A stretch of DNA of 64,000 nucleotides. It comes from Pristimantibacillus sp052113225. GTDB lineage: Bacteria > Bacillota > Bacilli > Paenibacillales > Paenibacillaceae. Each line of letters starts with the position of its first letter. Within the stretch, counting starts at the first letter, position 1. Shown one piece after another: positions 34,065-42,041 of the stretch. Location: the NCBI RefSeq assembly GCF_052113225.1, contig NZ_JBFRCT010000004.1:372001-436000 (forward strand), given 5' to 3'. Below the pieces are notes generated by a model. The model saw nothing but the letters and a program-made list of their open reading frames with translations. It was not told the origin of the DNA and made no database searches. Both the position numbers and the translations under genes were made by a program.

Positions 34065-35315
34065 CTATTGCTGAGGCACAGCCGCTTGCTCTGAAGGTTG
34101 ATCAAGGCTGCCAGACGGACCAAAGAATTCATAATGAATATGTTCTGCAGGAATATTCCACTGAATAAGCAGCCGGTTAATATGAGCCATAAAAGGAACC
34201 GGTCCGCAGAAGTAGAAGACAGCGTCTTTATTCGGAATCACTTTTTGCAGCCATGGCAAGTCGATATAGCCTTCCTGGTCAAAGGCATCAAGCTCTCTAT
34301 CAGTAGCCGTTGGTTTCTCATAACACCAATGAACGGATGCACCTGACATACGGCTTACAGTCTCCTCGACCTGCTGTTTCATCGCATGGAATTCACCGTT
34401 CAACGCAGCATGTATAAAGGTAACTTGGCGGCTGGCTTTAGTATCCGCAAGCGTATTAAGCATGCTGACCATTGGCGTTAAGCCTACTCCCCCGCTGATC
34501 AAGACGACTGGACGAGTCTCTTCTAGAGCAAGCGTGAAATCTCCAGCAGGTGCTGACAACCAAAGCACCTCGCCTTCCTTCACTTTTTCATGCAGATACA
34601 CAGAGACCACCCCGGCAGGCTTGCTTGGCAATGTATCTTCCCTTTTGACCGATATCCGGTAATAAGGTTTACCCGGCGCATCCGACAGACTGTATTGACG
34701 GATGTGGGTATTTTTTTCACCCGGAATATCCATCTTCACGCTGACATATTGCCCTGGCTTAAACGAGGCGATAGATCCACCGTCCTGCGGAACTAAATAG
34801 AAAGAAGCAATAACGCTGCTCTCCTGTACTTTACGTTCCACCCGGAATGCCCGATAACCTGCCCAGCCTCCCTGCTGCTGCTCGGCTTCTTGGTACATCT
34901 CCTCTTCCACACTAATGAACACACTAGCGATCACGCCATACGCTTCAGCCCATGCATGAATGATTTCGTCAGTTGCGGCATCACCAAGCACCTCTTTAAT
35001 GGCTTGAAGCAGATTTTGCCCAACAATCGGGTATTGGTCTGCCGTAACGCCAAGACTGCGGTGTTTATGTGCGATCTGCTTTACAGCTGGAAGGATTGTC
35101 TCAAGTTTGTCTATATATTGGGCTGCCGCGTAAACCGCATTCGCAAGCGCCGCCTGCTGTTTGCCCTGTCTTTGATTCGCATGATTAAATACATTCATAA
35201 GCTCGGGATGATTCGCAAACAATAATTGATAGAAACGTTTCGTAATCGCCACTCCGTGAACCTCAAGCACCGGTATTGTCGATTTTATAATGGAGATCGT
35301 TTTTTCACTTAGCAT
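34065..35315 (-). CDS. hmp: Flavohaemoglobin, nitric oxide dioxygenase
   Basis: Converts nitric oxide to nitrate using oxygen and NAD(P)H. 416 residues: globin domain (about 1-140) with Tyr29, Gln53 and proximal His85 all present, FAD domain (about 150-260; RQYSLSDAP) and NAD domain (GGVGLTPMVSML, CGPVPFMAHI). A possible -10 TATACT at 35354-35359 and a perfect TGTGA-N6-TCACA at 35381-35396 lie upstream. No terminator fits in the 11 bp before the convergent Crp/Fnr gene. Confidence 0.96.
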   Translation of the reverse strand: MLSEKTISIIKSTIPVLEVHGVAITKRFYQLLFANHPELMNVFNHANQRQGKQQAALANAVYAAAQYIDKLETILPAVKQIAHKHRSLGVTADQYPIVGQNLLQAIKEVLGDAATDEIIHAWAEAYGVIASVFISVEEEMYQEAEQQQGGWAGYRAFRVERKVQESSVIASFYLVPQDGGSIASFKPGQYVSVKMDIPGEKNTHIRQYSLSDAPGKPYYRISVKREDTLPSKPAGVVSVYLHEKVKEGEVLWLSAPAGDFTLALEETRPVVLISGGVGLTPMVSMLNTLADTKASRQVTFIHAALNGEFHAMKQQVEETVSRMSGASVHWCYEKPTATDRELDAFDQEGYIDLPWLQKVIPNKDAVFYFCGPVPFMAHINRLLIQWNIPAEHIHYEFFGPSGSLDQPSEQAAVPQQ

Positions 35316-35380
35316 GAAGCTCTCCTCGCTTTCTTGAACCTGTTATGTTCCAAGTATAGCGAGTAATGAAGCCTTACGGA

Positions 35381-35396
35381 TGTGATTCTAGTCACA
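35381..35396. promoter_or_regulatory. Crp/Fnr-type operator upstream of hmp
   Basis: TGTGATTCTAGTCACA is a perfect palindromic match to TGTGA-N6-TCACA. With a -10 TATACT at 35354-35359 on the minus strand the transcription start would be near 35347, putting the site centre at about -41.5, the classical class II activator position. The -35 hexamer is poor, consistent with activator dependence. Confidence 0.75.
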
Positions 35397-35444
35397 GTAA
35401 ATCGGAACGATCTGTGAAGTTCGGCTGTTATTGGACTATAATAT

Positions 35445-35846
35445 TTATCCAGTCCTGCTTCTCTGTACCGCTGCATCCACAAATAAATAAGCTGTGGCCT
35501 TCCCTAGTGGACCCGAAAAAAACAAAAAATCCAATTTTGAAGCTTTTATTGGCTCAAGACCATATTTAAACAAATATTTCGAAATACAGATTACGAGAAG
35601 AATCCCTAAACACCTTATCAGGCTTTTCCTGATCACCAGCCAGCTGTAATTCCTTAGATTAATAAATTTTATGGCGATGAGATAGAGACTCAAGAAAATG
35701 AAGAAATAAATAAAAACAATTACAAAACGAAGCTCAAAACCATATTCACAGTCATTGAAGAAAACAAAACAAAGCGTAGCAATAATACCTAATAAATCGA
35801 TAATATAAATTGCAGCCGTAATACGTGATAGCCATCTGCTTCTCAT
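35445..35846 (-). CDS. Small multispanning membrane protein, unknown
   Basis: 133 residues with about three to four hydrophobic segments (AIYIIDLLGIIATLCFVFF, FVIVFIYFFIFLSLYLIAI, CLGILLVICISKYLF). The frame opens at 35903; GAGG seven bases before the ATG at 35846 sets the start. No family recognised, and composition is more AT-rich than its neighbours. The stop codon lies close upstream of the hmp regulatory region. Confidence 0.6.
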   Translation of the reverse strand: MRSRWLSRITAAIYIIDLLGIIATLCFVFFNDCEYGFELRFVIVFIYFFIFLSLYLIAIKFINLRNYSWLVIRKSLIRCLGILLVICISKYLFKYGLEPIKASKLDFLFFSGPLGKATAYLFVDAAVQRSRTG

Positions 35847-35953
35847 GTTGTAACCTCGTCTATTAGATGTATAGCCCTCATAATAGAAGCTTCCACTTTG
35901 CACCGCAATATTTAAATGTTCTCAGTTAAAGATTTATTCCATCTATAAGCCAG

Positions 35954-35962
35954 TGCTATAAT
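35954..35962 (+). promoter_or_regulatory. Extended -10 promoter of the YdeI-like gene
   Basis: TGCTATAAT is an exact extended -10 element 25 bases upstream of the ATG at 35988. Confidence 0.6.
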
Positions 35963-35987
35963 GGTATAGAAAAAAGGCATAAAGGGG

Positions 35988-36584
35988 ATGTCCAAGCTGA
36001 GCAAAATAGAACTTCCTGTTCTCTTCTTCCCGGATCAATCGGCTTTCGAAGAGTGGCTTGCAAGCCATCATGATCAGTCAACCGGTATCTGGCTGCAGAT
36101 ATCCAAAAAGAATGCCGCCCGACCATCCGTCACTTACCATGAGGCGCTCGATATTTCTTTATGCTACGGGTGGATTGACAGCCATAAAAAAACGTTTGAT
36201 GAAGAAAGCTGGATTCAACGGTTTTCACCAAGAGGACCGAAAAGTATATGGTCCAAGGTTAATAAAGATAAAACCGAAAGCCTAATTGCCGCCGGCAAAA
36301 TGCAACCTAGCGGCCTCAAGGCCATTGAAGCAGCCAAGCAAAATGGACTATGGGATAAAGCGTACGAATCGCAGTCTAATGCAGCCATTCCAGAAGATTT
36401 CGCCCTTGAATTAGCACGTAATGAGAAAGCGCAGCAGTTTTTTGATACATTGGACAAGCAGAATAGGTATGCCATTTTATTCCGAATTCATAACGTTAAA
36501 AAGCAAGAGACACGAGTGAAAAAAATTAATCAATTCATTGAAATGCTCGAGAAGGGTGAAAAAATATACCCAAGCAGCAAATAG
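35988..36584 (+). CDS. YdeI/OmpD-associated family protein
   Basis: 198 residues matching the YdeI family: F..W...H......WL.ISKK start, EALDISLCYGWIDSHKKTFDEESWIQRFSPRGPKSIWSKVNKDK, and C-terminal KKQETRVKKINQFIEMLEKGEK. Members have been linked to stress or bacteriocin tolerance in other bacteria, but the activity is not known. The purine-rich AAAGGGG touches the ATG, an unusual spacing, so translation may be weak. Followed by its own terminator. Confidence 0.85.
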   Translation: MSKLSKIELPVLFFPDQSAFEEWLASHHDQSTGIWLQISKKNAARPSVTYHEALDISLCYGWIDSHKKTFDEESWIQRFSPRGPKSIWSKVNKDKTESLIAAGKMQPSGLKAIEAAKQNGLWDKAYESQSNAAIPEDFALELARNEKAQQFFDTLDKQNRYAILFRIHNVKKQETRVKKINQFIEMLEKGEKIYPSSK

Positions 36585-36585
36585 A

Positions 36586-36612
36586 CGCCTTCGTCCGAAG
36601 GCGCCTTTTTAT
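36586..36612 (+). terminator. Terminator of the YdeI-like gene
   Basis: ACGCCTTCG and CGAAGGCGC stem followed by CTTTTT, starting two bases after the stop codon. Confidence 0.9.
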
Positions 36613-36638
36613 ACCCAACAAAGGAAGTGATCTCGTTT

Positions 36639-37433
36639 ATGCCGTTAACGATTCAGAACGTTATTGATGAATTGTGCTCATCAGTTCCTACAATTAATAA
36701 TACTGTGGATATTCTAATGGCCGGCCAACTTGATACTGAAGTGCGCGGCATTGCTGTTTCTTTTATGCCAACTCAGCAAGTTATAGAGAAAGCCATAACA
36801 AAGGGAGCTAATCTCCTCATCACTCATGAACCTCTTTCCTATAGCCATCGTCATGATGACAAGCTCGTAGAGCATGACCCAATCTTTTTGCAAAAGCAGC
36901 GGTTGATCGAGGACAGTGGAATGGCGATCTTCCGTTATCATGATTATTGCCATCAGAAGCAACCCGATATCATCATGACGGGATTGCTTGCAGCATTAGA
37001 ATGGGAGGCCAATCTAGTTGAGATGCTGCCTATTGCAGCAGTTCTCGAGTTCTCGTCCATGACGGTAAGCGACATTGCAACACATGTCAAACAAAAGCTG
37101 GGCACGCCCTTCCTGCGTATTACCGGTGACCTCTCCACTCCATGCAGCCGTGCAGGCATTTTGGTTGGTTATCGGGGAGGCGCCTCCACGGCAATTCCAT
37201 TGATGCGTCAGCATAATCTTGACCTGCTTATCGTTGGCGAAGGACCCGAATGGGAGACGCCAGAATATATCCGAGATGCTGCTCATCAAGGTGCTAATAA
37301 AGCTCTGCTCACCCTTGGTCACGCCGAGAGCGAAGCACCTGGCATGCGTGCTTTAAGCGAAGAACTACGGCATAAGTATCCGGATGTACCTGTAGAGTTT
37401 ATTTCCATCAATCCTATCTTCAAGATTGTTTAA
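36639..37433 (+). CDS. Nif3-like dinuclear metal-centre protein (DUF34)
   Basis: 264 residues of the Nif3/YqfO-like family, possible GTP cyclohydrolase-like metal enzymes. Landmarks: metal ligands in ITHEPLSY (HEP in place of the usual H-H-P) and YRHDYCH, and the C-terminal LGHAESEAPGMRALSEEL with His and Glu ligands. The start could be the ATG at 36639 or a GTG at 36627 closer to AAGGAAG. Shorter than forms with a PII-like insert. Substrate unknown. Confidence 0.85.
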   Translation: MPLTIQNVIDELCSSVPTINNTVDILMAGQLDTEVRGIAVSFMPTQQVIEKAITKGANLLITHEPLSYSHRHDDKLVEHDPIFLQKQRLIEDSGMAIFRYHDYCHQKQPDIIMTGLLAALEWEANLVEMLPIAAVLEFSSMTVSDIATHVKQKLGTPFLRITGDLSTPCSRAGILVGYRGGASTAIPLMRQHNLDLLIVGEGPEWETPEYIRDAAHQGANKALLTLGHAESEAPGMRALSEELRHKYPDVPVEFISINPIFKIV

Positions 37434-37444
37434 AGAATTTAACA

Positions 37445-37470
37445 AAAAAGCTGCCCTTGGGCAGCTTTTT
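37445..37470. terminator. Bidirectional terminator between Nif3-like and uspA genes
   Basis: AAAAAGCTGCCC and GGGCAGCTTTTT form a near-perfect stem with A/T runs on both sides, serving the two convergent genes. Confidence 0.9.
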
Positions 37471-37484
37471 CTAAAATCAATCAT

Positions 37485-37907
37485 TTATTTTACAAGCAAG
37501 ACGGGGCAATGGGAATGCTGAGATACGGCATGACTGACGCTTCCGAGCAGAATCTCGGACATGAGTCCAACACCACGGCTGCCCATAATGATCAGATCAC
37601 ATCCTCTTTCCTTCGCCGTCCGACAAATCAAGATTGCTGGATCTCCTTCCGCTCTCAACAAATTATAGGTAACGCCTGAATCCTTCAGCTTGTTAGCCGC
37701 TTCAGCGAGAACCGCGTTCTCTTCCTCATCCAGAGCTTGGCCTAAATCAAAATAAATAAAAGGCTGGTTTATAGTAACACGTCCCATTACATGAAGAACG
37801 GACAACGAACTATGTGAGCCAATCACCTTCACTAAACGAATAGCTTGATCAAGTGCTTTACTCGCCTGCTCCGATCCATCAACGGGAACTAGTAAATGAT
37901 TATACAT
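37485..37907 (-). CDS. Universal stress protein, UspA family
   Basis: 140 residues with the Rossmann-like start YNHLLVPVDGSEQASKAL and the ATP-binding motif MGSRGVGLMSEILLGSVSHAV (G-x2-G-x9-GS), so an ATP-binding Usp. AAGGAGG lies eight bases before the ATG at 37907; an upstream frame to 37925 lacks a ribosome site. Its promoter (TTGACG, 17 bases, TATGCT) is overlapped by a 22-bp palindrome at 38007-38028. Confidence 0.9.
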   Translation of the reverse strand: MYNHLLVPVDGSEQASKALDQAIRLVKVIGSHSSLSVLHVMGRVTINQPFIYFDLGQALDEEENAVLAEAANKLKDSGVTYNLLRAEGDPAILICRTAKERGCDLIIMGSRGVGLMSEILLGSVSHAVSQHSHCPVLLVK

Positions 37908-37987
37908 AACAAATGCCTCCTTCAAAATGCACTCTCTACCCTTTTAATACCCACTTCTGTGCTGCTTCAAACATGGATGACATCTTT

Positions 37988-38028
37988 AGCATACTCCTCA
38001 TCAATACTAACGTCAACGTTAACGTTAG
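37988..38028 (-). promoter_or_regulatory. uspA promoter with palindromic operator
   Basis: On the minus strand TTGACG (38011-38016) and TATGCT (37988-37993) are 17 bases apart. A 22-bp near-perfect palindrome, CTAACGTCAACGTTAACG plus TTAG at 38007-38028 (20 of 22 symmetric), covers the -35. The rest of the 37908-38245 gap holds only AT-rich sequence and the terminator below. Confidence 0.55.
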
Positions 38029-38197
38029 CGTAGAAACACAAAAACCTTCTTTATAAGCGAATGTATATTCGTTATTCTATTTATGGGTAATTTTTCCATA
38101 TAATAACGAGTTGGAAGGATATTTACTATCTAGAAGATACAGCTAGCCAAGTTGATATTTAACCCTGCTGAATAATGTCTCTTTCTTTAAATAGTAA

Positions 38198-38236
38198 AAA
38201 GCCAGGAGCAGACGTTAGACGTCCGATCCTGGCTTA
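38198..38236 (-). terminator. Terminator of the sugar-transport operon
   Basis: AAGCCAGGA and TCCTGGCTT pair around an inner GACGT/ACGTC stem; the minus strand continues TTTTTACTATTT. Closes the binding-protein gene that stops at 38246. Confidence 0.85.
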
Positions 38237-38245
38237 CTGTACGAA

Positions 38246-39862
38246 TTATTTTCCACCCATTTGTGTTTTGTAAGCATCCATTTGTTTTTGCAGCTCAGCA
38301 AGAACTTTGTCGTAGCCAGCTGTTTTCAGCTTGCTGCGGAATTGCTCAACCGCTTTAACTGGATCGCCTGCTTTACCATAAGCAATAGCTGGGCCCATCT
38401 CGCCCGTTACTTGCGTAATCGCTGTCAACTCAGCTTCAACCGGAGTTTTGTCGAATACGAATTGACCGTAAGGGTAAGGTTTTTTGATTTTGTCATACTC
38501 AGCATACAATGTGCTTTCGAGTTGATCCCATACGGTTACGCTTGGAATTTCCAATTTGTCGTTACGGCCGCCCCAGAAGTCTGCATAGAAGTCGTCTCTT
38601 GTTGCATCATAGCCTGCTGGCTGTTGACGTTTGCCGTCTACAACTTCATATTGAACGCCTTCAATACCATAGTTGATCAGATGGTAGATTTGCTCATCGT
38701 TACGAATCAGGTCGTATGCCATCAGAGCGCGCTCAGGGTTCTTGCTGTTTGCACCAACAGAAGTACCGCCATGAGTGATCGACAGCTCAGTCAGGTTTTT
38801 ACCGCCCTGACGTGCAAATGGGAACATTTGCAGATCCGATCCTGGTTGGTCTTTATCCATTTGGACGCGAAGCGTACCAAACGTTTGCGTATGATGCTGG
38901 TCCATACCAGTCAGGCCGGCACGAAGTGAAGCACGAGTATCATTTTTGTTGTTCAGTACGTCTTCACGCCAGAAGCCCTTATCGGCCCAATCTTTCATCA
39001 TTGTTGCGTACTTCACCATTGTATCTTCGAAGACAGGGCTGTTAACTGTATATTTCTCATCGAATGATTTCGCTGTAAATACTGGCAGGTATCCTGTCGA
39101 GATAGGCAGCTCAAGGTTATCCGTGTAAGAAGTATCAAATCCACCAAATGTACTTACTCCTGAAACAGCGTCCCAAGGAATTACATCAGGTTTGTTGTCT
39201 TTGATGTATTGCAGGTATTTGCCAATGCCATCCCAGTCTTTGATTGGCTCAGTGATGCCTGCTTCTTTCGCCCAGTCGCCGCGGTAGAAGAAGCCATGGT
39301 TAACCCATTGTGTGTAAGCGTTTTCTGGGATCAGAACAATTTTACCATTGTATTTACTTTGAGCCCAAGCATCTTCCGGAACGGAATTCCATGTCTGCGG
39401 AGCATATTTAGGCAGAAGGTCATCGATATTCATGAAGGCACCGCGTTGCGCGTTACCCCAAGTATCAAGCCAGTCTGTACCGATTGTAATCAGGTCGATT
39501 GGTTCACCGGAAGCAAGCGCAAGGTTGTATTTCGTTTGCCAGTCCGTCCATTCAATCCATTGCCATTCCAGCTCGGCATTGATTTTTTCTTTCATGAGTT
39601 TGTTAACTTCAGCCATTACTTTATCAAACTGACCGTTAGTTGGCTTGTTGCCCAGTACGAGATATTTAATCTTTACAAACTTCGATGTATCAATTGCTGT
39701 GTCTCCACCAGTATTCGTTGATGCAGTAGCATTAGTGCCAGCGTTATTGCTTGCTTTTGCTGTTTCTGCTGGTTTGTTATCTTTGTTGTTATTACTGGAG
39801 CAGGCTGCCAAGCTGGAAGCCATCAAAATAGACAGCAAGATTGCAGAACTTTTCTTAAACAT
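38246..39862 (-). CDS. ABC sugar transporter substrate-binding lipoprotein (LplA-like)
   Basis: Captures an oligosaccharide, presumably a beta-galactoside released for the GH35 enzyme. 538 residues: signal peptide with lipobox LAAC, an Asn/Ala/Thr-rich linker, then a family 1 extracellular solute-binding fold of the large LplA/LipO size (KYLVLGNKPTNGQFDKVMAEVNKL; HHTQTFG; PERALMAYDLIRNDE). GGGGAG six bases before the ATG at 39862 fixes the start; the frame opens 31 codons earlier. Last gene of the operon. Confidence 0.9.
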   Translation of the reverse strand: MFKKSSAILLSILMASSLAACSSNNNKDNKPAETAKASNNAGTNATASTNTGGDTAIDTSKFVKIKYLVLGNKPTNGQFDKVMAEVNKLMKEKINAELEWQWIEWTDWQTKYNLALASGEPIDLITIGTDWLDTWGNAQRGAFMNIDDLLPKYAPQTWNSVPEDAWAQSKYNGKIVLIPENAYTQWVNHGFFYRGDWAKEAGITEPIKDWDGIGKYLQYIKDNKPDVIPWDAVSGVSTFGGFDTSYTDNLELPISTGYLPVFTAKSFDEKYTVNSPVFEDTMVKYATMMKDWADKGFWREDVLNNKNDTRASLRAGLTGMDQHHTQTFGTLRVQMDKDQPGSDLQMFPFARQGGKNLTELSITHGGTSVGANSKNPERALMAYDLIRNDEQIYHLINYGIEGVQYEVVDGKRQQPAGYDATRDDFYADFWGGRNDKLEIPSVTVWDQLESTLYAEYDKIKKPYPYGQFVFDKTPVEAELTAITQVTGEMGPAIAYGKAGDPVKAVEQFRSKLKTAGYDKVLAELQKQMDAYKTQMGGK

Positions 39863-39935
39863 GCAATTCTCCCCTTTGTTTTTCAATATTGGGCTTTGCC
39901 CGTTATGTGAAGAGGCCTCTTCAGCCTTCGGCACA

Positions 39936-40850
39936 TCAGCCTTTAACAGCGCCAACCGTAATACCTTTAATGAAGTAACGCTGTACGAATGGATAGAACA
40001 TGATTACAGGTCCAGTTGCTACAACGGCCGTTGCCATTTTCATAGACTCAAGCGGAACATCCCGCAGCGTGACATTGGAGGCTGCAGCTGAGTTACGAAC
40101 GAAATCGGCGCTGGTCACCACATTGTATAAAAACAGCTGCAGTGGACGGTACTCCATATTCGTTGATAGGAACAACATGGAGTTATACCATTCATTCCAG
40201 TACCCCAGCGCGATAAACAGACCAATTGTTGCAAGTGCTGGAGTTGTCATCGGCAAGATCAAGCGAATGAATATGGTGAAGTCTCCGGCACCGTCGATCT
40301 TCGCAGATTCCGTTATGGCATGCGGGATGGAACGGACGAAGCTTTTCATCATAATAATCAGGAATGGACTTAGTAGCCCTGGCAGCAGTACGGCCAGGTA
40401 ATTATCCTTCAGGCTTAAATAATGAGTAACTAGCAGGTAGAACGGAACAAGACCTCCAGAGAACAAAGTTGTGAAGTAGATGAAGAACGAGATCCCATTG
40501 CGGTAACCAAAGTCTGGACGTTGCAGCGCATAACCGGTCATCGCTACGATGAACAAACCAATTGCGGTACCTACCACGGTAAGAGCAATCGTTACGATAT
40601 AAGAACCGACGATGATATCGGGATTCTCAAAAACGATTTTGTAAGCAAAGGTACTAAATTCCTTCGGCCAGAAGTTAAAGCCAAATTTCTTAATTGCCGA
40701 CTCAGCGGTAAACGATGTACCCAAGATGAGAAGGAACGGCAGCAAACAGCAAAGCGCAAAGAGCGAAATGACTACATAACCAAATGTTCTGACAATGAGT
40801 TCGCTCGCATCTGTCCGAATGCTTCTGGATTCTGCAATATTTTCTTCCAT
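39936..40850 (-). CDS. ABC sugar transporter permease, LplC/YtcP type
   Basis: 304 residues, about six helices, with the CUT1 EAA motif in ITESAKIDGAGDFTIFIRLILPMTTPALATIGLF. GGGGG seven bases before the ATG. Lies 11 bp after the partner permease. As usual for LplBC systems no ATPase is encoded with it; a shared MsmX-like ATPase is expected elsewhere. Confidence 0.92.
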   Translation of the reverse strand: MEENIAESRSIRTDASELIVRTFGYVVISLFALCCLLPFLLILGTSFTAESAIKKFGFNFWPKEFSTFAYKIVFENPDIIVGSYIVTIALTVVGTAIGLFIVAMTGYALQRPDFGYRNGISFFIYFTTLFSGGLVPFYLLVTHYLSLKDNYLAVLLPGLLSPFLIIMMKSFVRSIPHAITESAKIDGAGDFTIFIRLILPMTTPALATIGLFIALGYWNEWYNSMLFLSTNMEYRPLQLFLYNVVTSADFVRNSAAASNVTLRDVPLESMKMATAVVATGPVIMFYPFVQRYFIKGITVGAVKG

Positions 40851-40861
40851 GACAGCACCCC

Positions 40862-41827
40862 CTAGAATAACGAGTTTTCTGGCGACGTCTTCTTAACGAG
40901 CCAGTTGGCCGTTATAACAATAACGAAGCCAAACACCGATTGATATAAGCTTACTGCACTACCGATAGAGAAGTTGAAGTTCGTCATAAGTGAACGGAAT
41001 ACATAAGTTTCGATAATATCAGTCGACGCGTACAGTGCCGTATTGTTTGCTCCAACCAAGTTGTAAAACAAACCGAAGTTCCCTTTCATAATCCCGCCAA
41101 GCGAGAAGAGCAGTAAGATAATGAAGGTTGGCTTGAGCCATGGAATAACGATGTAGATAATCCGTTGGAAAGCGTTTGCACCATCGATTTCAGAGGCCTC
41201 AATAATCTCACCATCAAGACCCATGATGGTTGCGAAGTATACGATAGAGCCATAACCTGTTGTTTGCCACAGGTAGGTTATTACGATAATGAACGGCCAT
41301 ACATGAGTATTGGAGTAAACCTTAACTGGATCCATACCAAGAGATCCAAGTATATGGTTCAGCAGACCGTAGTCATAGCTGAGAATGTTGTAAGCAATCA
41401 GTCCGATCAGTACAGCTGAGATAAAGTGCGGAAGGAACAGCAACGTTTGAGCCACTTTTTTAAACCATTTTTTTCGCAGCTCGTTAAGCAGGATGGCTAC
41501 GAATATTTGAAGGACGTTCCCCAGCAAAATAAAAGCAAGATTATACGCTACGGTATTAAAGGTCAGCCGCCACAGGTCGCCGTTCATAACGAGGAAGCGG
41601 AAGTTGTCGAAGGCAACAAACGGGCTTTTGAAAATTCCATCAGCGTAATTGTACCGAATGAAGGCGAGATACACGCCTGGCATCGGCAGATATGCGAAGA
41701 CGATGAAAAATGCAATTGCCGGCAAACACATTAGGAGCAGTGTTTTATTGTTCCAAAATCGTTTCATCCTGCCGGAGCTTTCCTTAATCGGCTTAGCCTG
41801 GACAGCTGGTTGTAAAACCTTTTCCAT
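40862..41827 (-). CDS. ABC sugar transporter permease, LplB type
   Basis: 321 residues with about six helices; the start LLLMCLPAIAFFIVFAYLPMPGVYLAFIRYNY and the EAA motif IIEASEIDGANAFQRIIYIVIPWLKPTFIILLLF are typical of LplB. GGAGGG six bases before the ATG; the ribosome site directly abuts the last unit of the hairpin repeat at 41843-42030, so that repeat may influence its translation or the stability of the downstream message. Confidence 0.92.
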   Translation of the reverse strand: MEKVLQPAVQAKPIKESSGRMKRFWNNKTLLLMCLPAIAFFIVFAYLPMPGVYLAFIRYNYADGIFKSPFVAFDNFRFLVMNGDLWRLTFNTVAYNLAFILLGNVLQIFVAILLNELRKKWFKKVAQTLLFLPHFISAVLIGLIAYNILSYDYGLLNHILGSLGMDPVKVYSNTHVWPFIIVITYLWQTTGYGSIVYFATIMGLDGEIIEASEIDGANAFQRIIYIVIPWLKPTFIILLLFSLGGIMKGNFGLFYNLVGANNTALYASTDIIETYVFRSLMTNFNFSIGSAVSLYQSVFGFVIVITANWLVKKTSPENSLF

Positions 41828-41842
41828 TTGAGTCCCTCCTCA

Positions 41843-42030
41843 AAAGAATTGCTACACAAATGGCCAATCTGGGCCATTTGTAGCGATTCTTACTTCGTAA
41901 GCATTGACTTAAGAATTTCCACACGCTTTTTCGTGGAAATTCTTACTTCGTAAGCATCATCCAAAGAATTGCTACACAAATAGCCAATGATTGGCCATTT
42001 GTAGCGATTCTTACTTCGTAAGCATTGACT
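41843..42030 (-). repeat. Three-unit modular hairpin repeat inside the sugar operon
   Basis: Each unit on the minus strand reads ATGCTTACGAAGTAAGAAT (a small CTTAC/GTAAG hairpin), a larger hairpin, then ATTCTT. Units 41843-41907 and 41963-42030 share nearly identical large hairpins (GCTACAAATGGCC...); the middle unit 41911-41960 has a different one (TTTCCAC...GTGGAAA). The conserved ends with a swapped core show a modular element. It lies between the GH35 and permease genes. Confidence 0.85.
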
Positions 42031-42041
42031 TTTAATTCTGA

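Noticed and set aside
38261..38929. Plus-strand frame of about 222 codons within the sugar-binding protein gene
   Set aside because: Shadow of a confident lipoprotein gene; no start signal and no recognisable family.
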